The position numbers and the translations under genes were made by a program. Shown one piece after another: positions 13,865 through 20,136 of a stretch of 20,495 nt of DNA (the stretch's first letter is position 1; each line of letters opens with the position of its first letter). The DNA comes from Spirochaetaceae bacterium (GTDB taxonomy: Bacteria; Spirochaetota; Spirochaetia; DSM-27196; SKKC01): assembly GCA_003554375.1 (NCBI GenBank), contig PWGF01000337.1, forward strand, positions 1-20,495, in the 5' to 3' direction. The notes beneath the pieces are model-generated. The model worked only from the letters and a program-made list of their open reading frames with translations, was not told where the DNA came from and ran no database searches.

Positions 13865-14665
13865 CTATAGCCTTGTTCCAATTCGATTGCCGGACTCGTA
13901 GCGCCGAAGGCCGCGAGCGAATACGGCAAAGCCGAGGACAACGATAGCGATGTCGGCTACCAGCACGATCGCCAGGAGGCCGGGATCGAACGCGCGGAAA
14001 AGCCGGGCGGGGAGGTATGCGACAAACGCCACGGGAATAAGGGAGTGGAGGAGCCACCGGGTTGCGCCTTCGAACACGCCGCCCGGGTAGAGTGAGAACG
14101 TGAGCGCGAGCTCGCCGGCGGTCTGCGCGAAGTCCTCGGCGTTCCCAAAGAAGAACGTCAGGCTGTGAAAGATGACGCGCACGGCAGTGAAGACGACCGC
14201 AAACGCGCCGCCGAACGCGAGAAAGGCCACCACCCGCAGTGGATCGAGCGGCTGGGTGAGCGCGAAGAGCAAGATCCCGTAGAGGACATCTCCCCAGCCG
14301 GAAATGATGCTCCGCGACCAGAGCAGGTTGGGCAGCACCGGTTTGGGTTGGAGCAAGAACACGTCGAGCTCCCCGTTGTAGATGGTGCGCGAGAGGTAGA
14401 ACGCGTTTCCCATAAGCGCGTGCGCCAGCCCGAACCCGAGTGCTGCCAGCGACCAGAGGAACATGACGTCGGCGAACGCCCATCCGGCGATGTCGCCCGG
14501 CGTGTGTTGGTAGACGATGAGCCAGAACACGACGAAGACGCCGTTGTTGAGCATCATCCCGAAGACCTGCGTCAGAAAGGCGGTACGGTACTCCATAGCC
14601 GCCTGGAGATTGAGCTTCACGTATTGAGCCAAGAGCTTGGCGAGGTCTGTGTCCACGAGCTTCAT
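13865..14665 (-). CDS. ABC-2 type permease (DUF990-like), second permease of exporter
   Basis: 266 aa with about six membrane segments. The start at 14665 is supported by GGAGG upstream on the minus strand. Features include YVKLNLQAAMEYRTAFLTQVFGMMLNNGVFVVFWLIVY, DVFLLQPKPVLPNLLWSR in the cytosolic loop and a C-terminal FARGLRRYESGNRIG. This matches the uncharacterised ABC-2 exporter permeases (DUF990) usually encoded behind a dedicated ATPase and a sister permease. The pair of permeases would form the membrane channel and the ATPase at 15902-17002 would power it. The cargo is unknown; ABC-2 systems export drugs, polysaccharides or ions. A 304-bp non-coding spacer separates it from the first permease, which is unusual for this operon type. 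Confidence 0.85.
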   Translation of the reverse strand: MKLVDTDLAKLLAQYVKLNLQAAMEYRTAFLTQVFGMMLNNGVFVVFWLIVYQHTPGDIAGWAFADVMFLWSLAALGFGLAHALMGNAFYLSRTIYNGELDVFLLQPKPVLPNLLWSRSIISGWGDVLYGILLFALTQPLDPLRVVAFLAFGGAFAVVFTAVRVIFHSLTFFFGNAEDFAQTAGELALTFSLYPGGVFEGATRWLLHSLIPVAFVAYLPARLFRAFDPGLLAIVLVADIAIVVLGFAVFARGLRRYESGNRIGTRL

Positions 14666-14969
14666 TCAAAGCCTCCTTCATTCTTCCGTTTGGGCTTTTC
14701 TTCCGGCGCTTAGGTGAGGCCTTCGCCTCCGGCCTCCGCGTCCGCCCCTTTTCTTGGCAGGCCGTCGTAACCGGCTGTGAGTAGCCGCCGCCTGCCCCCG
14801 CCCGCCGCCGGGCGTAGCCGTTGGCCGGCAGCCGGCAGCCGGGAGCCTTCGGCCGGGTGAGCGCTGCCGGTCGCGCCCGGCCGGACGACTGTGCCTCTTG
14901 GGCCCGGCTACCCCCCGGTGGGCGTGCATGCGCCTGTACCTCCCGTGCCGGGCCGCACTGGCCCGGCGG
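14666..14969. other. Non-coding, repeat-rich gap between two permease genes
   Basis: No gene is visible on either strand. The gap contains the ribosome binding site of the downstream permease, three heptamer units at 14826-14846, and a partial duplicate of the upstream permease's 3' end at 14906-14934. GC content is extreme and several GGCCGG-type palindromes are present. Confidence 0.6.
14826..14846. repeat. Three heptamer units related to the left-edge array
   Basis: CGGCAGC, CGGCAGC and CGGGAGC in tandem. The unit length and core equal those of the array at 4-115, so the same short motif has expanded at two sites 14.7 kb apart. Confidence 0.6.
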
Positions 14970-14995
14970 CTACCCCCCGTGAGCGTGCATGCGCC
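14906..14995. repeat. Duplicated 3' end of the first permease gene
   Basis: The sequence around the permease stop codon (14968-14995) recurs at 14906-14934 in direct orientation with one inserted and one changed base over about 28 bp. The downstream copy would encode the same RMHAH residues but lies beyond the stop. Confidence 0.65.
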
Positions 14996-15914
14996 GCCGG
15001 GCGCGAGCGAAGAGGAGTGCGCAGGCGAGCGCGAGCACGGCAATCCATCCGGCCTGGCCTACGGCGGTCTCGATTCGGGTGGCTGCGTCCGGCGCGACCA
15101 TCATGCGAGCGGGCCAGTACGCCTGATAGGCAAACGGCGTCCGGGCGGAGAGCGCCGCGAGCCAGTCGGGGAAGAAATCGATCGGGATGAACATGCCGCC
15201 CAAGACGAAGACAAGCTTCTGGTAGATCCAGTAGAACGGCGAAACGTCCTCGGTCCAGAAGGCGAGGAGCCCGATAAAGAGCACCCAGAGGGTGCCCAAA
15301 ACGACACCGGCCATCATCGCAACGAGGCCCAGCGGGAACGCGGCCACGTACCCGTCCAGGGGCCCGACAAGGACCATCGCCACGGCAAAGCCGATTGCCA
15401 GAAGCGGCCACAGCTTCACCATCGCCGAGCCGAGTGCCTGTGCCAGATTGAATCCGACGTAGGAATAGGGACGGGTGAGCGTGTACGCCACGGCGCCGGT
15501 GCGTACGTCGTCCTGGATGTCGATATGGAGTCGCGTCCGGGAGAGCTCCACCGCTTCGGTGAACGTCAGATACCAGAGCGTCTGGCCGAGGGTGAAGCCG
15601 GCTATGGCGCTGTCGGCGAAGACAACGCGCCAGAGCGAGTACATAACGAAGAGAATCACCACGAGGAAGACGTTCCGGAAGAGAAACGCGCCGAGGTAGG
15701 TGACCTGCGTGCGCGCTGCCGAGAGAAACACTGCCCCGTACCGCCTGCCGATACGCGCGAGCGGCCCGGCAGGGCGGAGCAGGCCGGCCGGATCGGGCCG
15801 GCCGGACGATCCCGATGGGCCCGCCGAACGCGATGAACCCAATGGCCCGGTCCCACGGCGGGTCCGGGCGGTCCCACGGCGGAGCCGTTCGGCGCCGGTT
15901 GCTATGCTCGACAT
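14970..15914 (-). CDS. ABC-2 type permease, first permease of exporter
   Basis: 314 aa from the ATG at 15914, with AGGAGG six bases upstream. Residues 1-60 are a cytosolic, low-complexity Arg/Gly/Ser/Pro-rich tail unlike the rest. From ~65 to 300 it is a six-helix ABC-2 permease (FLFRNVFLVVILFVMYSLW; the characteristic DVRTGAVAYTLTRPYSYVGFNLAQALG loop; WIYQKLVFVLGGMFIPIDFFPDW). It belongs to the uncharacterised exporter group with DUF990 partners. Its start overlaps the ATPase gene by 13 bp, so the two are translationally coupled, and it works with the permease at 13865-14665. Confidence 0.85.
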   Translation of the reverse strand: MSSIATGAERLRRGTARTRRGTGPLGSSRSAGPSGSSGRPDPAGLLRPAGPLARIGRRYGAVFLSAARTQVTYLGAFLFRNVFLVVILFVMYSLWRVVFADSAIAGFTLGQTLWYLTFTEAVELSRTRLHIDIQDDVRTGAVAYTLTRPYSYVGFNLAQALGSAMVKLWPLLAIGFAVAMVLVGPLDGYVAAFPLGLVAMMAGVVLGTLWVLFIGLLAFWTEDVSPFYWIYQKLVFVLGGMFIPIDFFPDWLAALSARTPFAYQAYWPARMMVAPDAATRIETAVGQAGWIAVLALACALLFARARRRMHAHGG

Positions 15915-17002
15915 GGCCGGCCTCCTTTCGGTTCGGCTCCGGAGCCGGAGTTTGAGTTCGAGTTGGAGTTGGAGCTGGAGCTGGAGCTGGAGCTGGAGCT
16001 CGTCCCGGGCGTAGCTCCCGCTTCGGTATCTTGGTAGATGCGCGTGATGATCTCCTCAGTGGGGACATTTGCGATATTGATGTCCTGAACGCTTACCGAG
16101 GCAAAGATCCGCTGGACAGCCTCTTCGAGGCGGATCGTATCGAGATCGACCTCGAGCTTGGCGCTGTAGTCGGTTGCTTTGATGGTGCGGACGCCCGGAA
16201 TGTCGAGCGGGATCGGGCCGTCGCTCTTGAGGTCGATGATGCGGCGGTTGAGAAGCGAGTACTTGAGATGTTTCACCGTTCCGTCCCACACGACTTCGCC
16301 GCCGTTTATCACCACGGCGCGGCGGCAGAGCTTCTCGATATCGCCGACGTCGTGGCTGGTGAGAAAGATGGTCACGCCCTGCTCACGGTTCATCGTCCGG
16401 ATGAGGTCACGGATCCGCTGTCTCACCACGACATCGAGCCCGATGGTCGGTTCGTCGAGAAAGAGAATTTCGGGCCGATGGATGAGCGAAGCGGCCATCT
16501 CGCAGCGGATGCGCTCGCCGAGGGAGAGCTTTCGTACCGGCTGGTGGAGGAGCGGCTCGATCTCGAAGACGTGCACGAGCTCGTCGATTCGCTCCTTCAG
16601 CGTGCGACCGGGTACGTCGTACACGCGTCCGAGGAGGTGGAACGAGTCGAGCGGAGGCAGATGGAACCAGAGCTGGGACTTCTGTCCGAAGACGGTCCCG
16701 ATGCGAAAGGCCAGCTCTCGCCGCTTGCGATGCGGATCGAGCCCGAGGACATCGATCTTCCCGGAGTCGGGGAAGAGGATGCCGGTTATGAGCTTGATGG
16801 TCGTGCTCTTGCCGGCGCCGTTGGGGCCGATGAACGCGAGAAGCTCCCCGCGCCCGACGGCGAGATCCAGATTCCGAACCGCGTGAACCGAGCGTATATC
16901 CGGCCGTGCAAGCGAACGAAGCGAGGCGCGGAGCCCTTTCCCTTTCACTTTGCTGAGGAACACTTTGTTGACCTGGTCGAGACGTAACGCGTAGTCCTCC
17001 AT
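15902..17002 (-). CDS. ABC exporter ATP-binding protein
   Basis: 366 aa, starting at 17002 behind an excellent AAAGGAGG (plus 17009-17016). Complete ABC motifs: Walker A GPNGAGKS (59-66), Q-loop region GQKSQ (106-110), signature LSLGE (159-163, a variant of LSGGQ), Walker B ILFLDE (179-184) and switch His217. Residues ~245-325 form the extra C-terminal domain typical of ABC-2 exporter ATPases. The last ~35 residues are a low-complexity tail of Ser, then Ser-Asn repeats, encoded by a hexanucleotide array and absent from ordinary family members. It energises the two permeases encoded next, and overlaps the first of them. The substrate is unknown. Confidence 0.92.
   Translation of the reverse strand: MEDYALRLDQVNKVFLSKVKGKGLRASLRSLARPDIRSVHAVRNLDLAVGRGELLAFIGPNGAGKSTTIKLITGILFPDSGKIDVLGLDPHRKRRELAFRIGTVFGQKSQLWFHLPPLDSFHLLGRVYDVPGRTLKERIDELVHVFEIEPLLHQPVRKLSLGERIRCEMAASLIHRPEILFLDEPTIGLDVVVRQRIRDLIRTMNREQGVTIFLTSHDVGDIEKLCRRAVVINGGEVVWDGTVKHLKYSLLNRRIIDLKSDGPIPLDIPGVRTIKATDYSAKLEVDLDTIRLEEAVQRIFASVSVQDINIANVPTEEIITRIYQDTEAGATPGTSSSSSSSSSSNSNSNSNSGSGAEPKGGRPCRA
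15941..16000. repeat. Hexanucleotide microsatellite in the ABC ATPase 3' end
   Basis: Ten 6-bp units on the plus strand: five perfect GGAGCT (15971-16000) preceded by five GGAGTT-like variants. On the coding strand they read AGCTCC/AACTCC and give the Ser/Asn tail. A change in unit number keeps the frame and alters only tail length. Confidence 0.9.
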
Positions 17003-17583
17003 GGTAATCCTCCTTTCCCCTATACCTCGGGTGCACATGCTTCGAGGGGCGTTGGCGACGAGTATGCCGGTCGACAGGGTGATGCTGGTGGCGTGAAGAA
17101 TTGCCGAGCGCCGGCCTACCGCCGGGCCCGATTACCACCGCCGCAACCACCGACCGGCTGGGCAACCGGTACGGGTGCGATACCTGCTACGGCAGTGTGA
17201 AACAGGACAGGTGTGGCACTCCGAGAGACCAGCCGCGCGCCGGCCTCTGTGCGTGCGCTTGTCTCCGGTCGGAAAGAACCCCGGAGCGGGAAGGATGAAA
17301 CGGGCGCATTACGAAAGGAGGCATACCCGGATACCGTCGTGGCCGCTCGACTGAAGGCGGCGGTAACCGGAGACAAGGAGGTCCGGCGAGCTGCGGCAAA
17401 AGCAGTCGCAACTCGCGGTGGGGCGGCGCACCCGCTTGCCCGCACGGCGGTGGCCCGGCGAGCATGGGGATCGAAAAACGTGCCCCGGGGGCGCCGCATA
17501 CCCAAGGAGGAGGTATGGTGTTGACCGGTGCGTCTGCGCACGAAAGCCGCCATCCTTCCCGTCCGAGAATGAGATTAGCGCAG

Positions 17584-17613
17584 TTCATACACTATTCTGA
17601 TCGATTTTGTCAA
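17584..17613 (-). promoter_or_regulatory. Consensus-like minus-strand promoter
   Basis: A perfect -35, TTGACA (plus 17608-17613), then 18 bp to TATGAA (plus 17584-17589). TGTATG at 16-bp spacing is an alternative -10. It points toward the ABC exporter operon, whose start codon lies about 575 bp downstream. Confidence 0.6.
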
Positions 17614-17642
17614 CAGCTATAGCTTGAATCTCAAATCGGCAA

Positions 17643-17660
17643 GGCAAACGCATTTGGCCC
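17643..17660 (-). repeat. Dispersed motif family 2, copy 2
   Basis: Minus strand GGGCCAAATGCGTTTGCC, 17 of 18 identical to copy 1. It lies 29 bp upstream of the TTGACA -35 box, in the same orientation relative to the promoter as copy 1. Confidence 0.65.
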
Positions 17661-17788
17661 AGACAGGTTGTGCGGCGGCGCCGGGGGGCCGGCCCGGCGG
17701 TGCCATTGACCGTGCTGGTCAACTTCAAGCGGGATACGACGCCCATACGGAGGACCGATCGCCGCCGTTCTTTCGCCGGCGGACGTCG

Positions 17789-17800
17789 AATGCGTTTGCC
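17789..17800 (+). repeat. Dispersed motif family 2, copy 3 (partial, inverted)
   Basis: AATGCGTTTGCC on the plus strand is a perfect 12-bp match to copy 2 in opposite orientation. The left half of the palindrome is not conserved here. Confidence 0.5.
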
Positions 17801-17890
17801 CTGCTTAAATCGGAGTTTGCACCTGTGAGCGAGGCACGTGACGTGAGGCGTGAAACACCGCGGGCCGAGCCGGCCGCGCTGCGGCGAGAG

Positions 17891-18718
17891 CTACCCGATG
17901 CCGCCGGCGATAGGGATGTTGACCCCGGTGATGTAGCTTGCATCCGGGCTCATGAGGAACGCGACGGTGCCGGGGATCTCTTCGATCCGGCCGCATCGGC
18001 GCATGGGGATGCTCTCGATCATCTGGTCTCCTACGGCTGAGGGATCCGCCGGGAAGTACTGCGAGCCTGCCTCCGCCTGTTTCCGGGTCTGGCGGTCCCA
18101 CATGTACCCGGGCCCCATGTACGCAGGGCTTATGGCGTTCACTCGGATGCCCAAAGGAGCCAGGTCCTTGGCGGCGGTCATGGTCATCGTAATAACGGCT
18201 CCTTTGGAGGCGCCGTAGCCAAGCATGTTGGGAGGGCCTTCGACTCCGGCCATACTGGCGGTGTTGACGACGGCGCCGCCTCCGCGCTCGGCCATGTGGG
18301 CGGTGACCTCCCGGAGTACGAGAAAAGCTCCGGTCACGTTGACCTCGAGGATCTTGCGGAAGTCCTGAGCGGGGAAACGGTGGGTCTGCGCGAACTCGCC
18401 CTGATAGCCTGCGTTGTTGAAGAGGAGATCGATCCCGTCGAGCTCTCGGGCGGCCTGCTCAGTAAGCTGGACGACCGCTTTCTCATCGGTGACGTCACAC
18501 GGGTAGCACCGCAGGTTACGCGGTCCCACCTCGCGGAGCGTTGCCTCGGCGCGGCGGAGCGCATCCTGGTCGAGGTCCGCGAGCGCGAGGTCCGCGCCCT
18601 CTTGGGCGAACCGGCCGGCGGTGGCGAGCCCGATGTCTCCCGCAGCGCCGGTGATGAGGATGGTCTTACCGTCAAAGCGCCCGGGGACCGGCGGCCCGCC
18701 CCAGGAAGTGTCAGCCAT
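17891..18718 (-). CDS. Short-chain dehydrogenase/reductase (SDR), second copy in window
   Basis: 275 aa, start supported by AGGAGG (plus 18724-18729). Classical SDR: TGAAGDIG (23-30), Asp48 favouring NAD(H), NNAG (101-104), catalytic Ser155, Tyr168 and Lys172 (YGASK), and a C-terminal ITGVNIPIAGG. Residues 200-235 form a substrate-lid segment rich in aromatic and Gln/Arg residues (YMWDRQTRKQAEAGSQYFP). It is monocistronic with its own promoter, and the neighbours give no pathway clue. It is distinct from the SDR at 3204-4055 and is not a duplicate of it. Possible roles range from sugar or secondary alcohol oxidation to diol dehydrogenation; the substrate is not determinable from sequence. Confidence 0.88.
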   Translation of the reverse strand: MADTSWGGPPVPGRFDGKTILITGAAGDIGLATAGRFAQEGADLALADLDQDALRRAEATLREVGPRNLRCYPCDVTDEKAVVQLTEQAARELDGIDLLFNNAGYQGEFAQTHRFPAQDFRKILEVNVTGAFLVLREVTAHMAERGGGAVVNTASMAGVEGPPNMLGYGASKGAVITMTMTAAKDLAPLGIRVNAISPAYMGPGYMWDRQTRKQAEAGSQYFPADPSAVGDQMIESIPMRRCGRIEEIPGTVAFLMSPDASYITGVNIPIAGGIG

Positions 18719-18737
18719 GGGAGCCTCCTACCGATCG

Positions 18738-18766
18738 ATTCTGCCCGAGGGGGGTGCGCCCGTCAA
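18738..18766 (-). promoter_or_regulatory. Promoter of the second SDR gene
   Basis: On the minus strand: TTGACG (plus 18761-18766), 17 bp, CAGAAT (plus 18738-18743). It gives a leader of about 13 nt that just includes the AGGAGG. An inverted repeat CGCCCG..CGGGCG (18757-18778) overlaps the -35 and could serve as an operator. Confidence 0.6.
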
Positions 18767-18846
18767 CACAAGCGGGCGTTTCGTGTAGTGGCGTTCAACC
18801 GAACGCGGTGATCTGGGGCCGATGGTGAGGACGGATGCGGTTGGTG

Positions 18847-18852
18847 TAGACT
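18847..18852 (+). promoter_or_regulatory. -10-like box directly before the GNAT gene
   Basis: TAGACT ends six bases before the ATG at 18859. No Shine-Dalgarno and no clear -35 are present. Confidence 0.35.
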
Positions 18853-18858
18853 CGCGCC

Positions 18859-19287
18859 ATGTTCGAAATCCGGCTGCTCGAAGAGGATCATATCGAGGCG
18901 GCTCTTGCGCTTTGGCGAGCAACACCCCATATCGGGTTGAGCTCCGCTGACGAGCCGGAACGGCTTCAGCGCTTTCTGGAGCGCAACCGCGGGTGTAGCT
19001 TTGTGGCGCTGGCGGGAGACCGCGTGGTGGGAACGTCGCTGTGCGGGCACGACGGGCGGCGGGGCTATCTCTACCATGTGGCGGTAGCGGCCGAGTGGCA
19101 GGGCAACGGCCTGGGGTCGCAGCTTGTGGAGCGGAGTCTGGCGGCGCTCCGTGAGCAGGGAATCGGAAAATGTCACGCGTTTGTCTTCCGGGAAGACCCG
19201 CACCGGGAGCGCTTCTGGGAGCCGAAAGGCTGGGAGCGCCGCGACGAGATCGTGGTCTACTCGTACCGGTGCGGCGAGGGAGGATAG
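18859..19287 (+). CDS. GNAT-family N-acetyltransferase
   Basis: 142 aa, typical single-domain GNAT length. It transfers an acetyl group from acetyl-CoA to an amine. Motif A, LYHVAVAAEWQGNGLGSQLVERSLAAL (71-97), includes the pyrophosphate loop QGNGLG (81-86). Earlier, FVALAGDRVVGTSLCGHDGRRGYLYHVAV supplies the central strands, and FWEPKGWERRDEIVVYSY gives the C-terminal strand pair. The start has no Shine-Dalgarno but a -10-like box lies six bases upstream. It is a single-gene unit diverging from the SDR at 17891-18718. The acceptor substrate is unknown. Confidence 0.88.
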   Translation: MFEIRLLEEDHIEAALALWRATPHIGLSSADEPERLQRFLERNRGCSFVALAGDRVVGTSLCGHDGRRGYLYHVAVAAEWQGNGLGSQLVERSLAALREQGIGKCHAFVFREDPHRERFWEPKGWERRDEIVVYSYRCGEGG

Positions 19288-19377
19288 TCGTGCAGGGACG
19301 GAGGAGCCGCGAACGGAGGAGCTGCGAAGGTTGGCCTCGGCCGGCGGGGCCTGCCCGGCGCCTCGAAGGGACGAGTC

Positions 19378-19398
19378 CGGCCCCACCGGGCGGGGCCG
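19378..19398. terminator. GC-rich hairpin between convergent GNAT and DUF302 genes
   Basis: A perfect 7-bp stem, CGGCCCC-loop of 7-GGGGCCG, lies between two convergent genes. It could end both transcripts, but no U-tract is present on either strand. Confidence 0.35.
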
Positions 19399-19433
19399 AC
19401 CCGATCCACCCAAGAGAGTGCGCCGGCACGGCG

Positions 19434-19943
19434 TCAGTCACTCTCAGCTACCTGGACGTCACCGTTGACAACCTCGGCGATAACTTCTTCGGTCTCGACC
19501 GCGGCGACTTGCATGACTTCGGAGATGACTCCGCCGAACGGGCGTGCCATGAGATCGCTGTTCATGCGACCGATGTAGGCGGTGCCGTCGCTCTTCTCAT
19601 AGATGGAGACGCGGCACGGCATAAGAGGGGAGACAATTCGCTCGTCGTCGAGGGCGAGGATCTCCGCGGAATACTCTGAGGAGCAGAGCTCGAAGATCTT
19701 CACAGCATCTATGTCGTGGCCGTGACCGGCGAGCGTTTCCTGCATGTCGTGAACCTGAAGGACGGACCAACCGCCTTCGGCGACGGCCTGTTCGAACGCG
19801 TCGACAGTCGTTTCGAAGCCATACGGGCTTTCGTCCTCGAGCATCATGAGCGATGGCATGCTGAAGAAGCCGACGGCGCCGGTAAGGGCAATGCCGGCAA
19901 CGAATGCGATGACGGTGGTGATTACTACGTTCTTCCGCTTCAT
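19434..19943 (-). CDS. Membrane-anchored DUF302 domain protein
   Basis: 169 aa, start at 19943 with AGGAGG nine bases upstream. Residues ~6-28 are a single hydrophobic anchor or signal (VVITTVIAFVAGIALTGAVGFF), and the DUF302 domain follows outside the membrane. Family features: YGFETTVDAFEQAVAEGGWSVLQVHDMQETLAGHGHDI, KIFELCSSEYSAEIL and the conserved SPLMPCRVSIYEKSDGTAYIGRMN with its cysteine. DUF302 proteins are small, widespread and without an established reaction. The C-terminal ~25 residues are acidic. It is divergent from purL across a 193-bp region with two perfect palindromes. Confidence 0.87.
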   Translation of the reverse strand: MKRKNVVITTVIAFVAGIALTGAVGFFSMPSLMMLEDESPYGFETTVDAFEQAVAEGGWSVLQVHDMQETLAGHGHDIDAVKIFELCSSEYSAEILALDDERIVSPLMPCRVSIYEKSDGTAYIGRMNSDLMARPFGGVISEVMQVAAVETEEVIAEVVNGDVQVAESD

Positions 19944-19987
19944 AGTCGGAAACCTCCTGTGAATTGCTGTGTTTCAATCACACGTCT

Positions 19988-20016
19988 AATATATACTCCC
20001 GTGACTATATAGTCCA
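19988..20016 (-). promoter_or_regulatory. Promoter of the DUF302 gene
   Basis: On the minus strand: TGGACT (plus 20011-20016), 17 bp, TATATT (plus 19988-19993), giving a leader of about 38 nt. The -35 overlaps a perfect palindrome, GACTATATAGTC (20003-20014). Confidence 0.5.
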
Positions 20017-20028
20017 GGCGGTATACCG
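20003..20028. promoter_or_regulatory. Two perfect palindromes in the DUF302/purL divergent region
   Basis: GACTATATAGTC (12 bp, 20003-20014) and CGGTATACCG (10 bp, 20019-20028), four bases apart. Their dyad centres are 15 bp apart. They are operator candidates for one or both flanking genes. Confidence 0.45.
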
Positions 20029-20136
20029 GACTGCCGTCGCTATCCCCTCGGTGCCTCGCGCCGGTACACGCGGGCTACGCAGCGGAAACCGTGGCCGTGT
20101 GCACGGGAAAAGCTTTCTGGTATCGTAGCGACAGCA

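Larger units (their letters stand above)
17003..17890. other. ~890-bp region without a convincing gene; possible long leader or ncRNA
   Basis: Open frames here are short, arginine-rich and overlap on both strands, so none is called with confidence. What can be seen: the ATPase ribosome binding site at 17009-17016; a perfect 12-bp inverted repeat, CTTGTCTCCGGT at 17258-17269 and its complement at 17366-17377; GCATACCC at two places (17322 and 17497 areas); a TTGACA promoter on the minus strand at 17584-17613; a 6-bp inverted repeat TTGACC-GTGCT-GGTCAA near 17706-17722; and two copies of motif family 2. I found no conserved motifs of tmRNA, RNase P RNA, SRP RNA or common riboswitches by eye. 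Confidence 0.5.

Noticed and set aside
17019..17024. TATAGG as -10 box for the ABC ATPase gene
   Set aside because: The implied start would cut into the ribosome binding site, and no -35 is present.
17213..17524. 103-aa plus-strand frame, basic and alanine-rich, in the gene-free region
   Set aside because: It has no recognised domain, no clear promoter and only a poor ribosome binding site, and overlaps equally long minus-strand frames. It could be an orphan small basic protein, but support is too thin.
17515..17622. 35-aa small frame preceded by AAGGAGGAGG
   Set aside because: The ribosome-binding-like sequence is strong for a GTG at 17518, but the peptide has no features and the frame runs across the -10 and -35 of the minus-strand promoter. 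Homologues would be needed.
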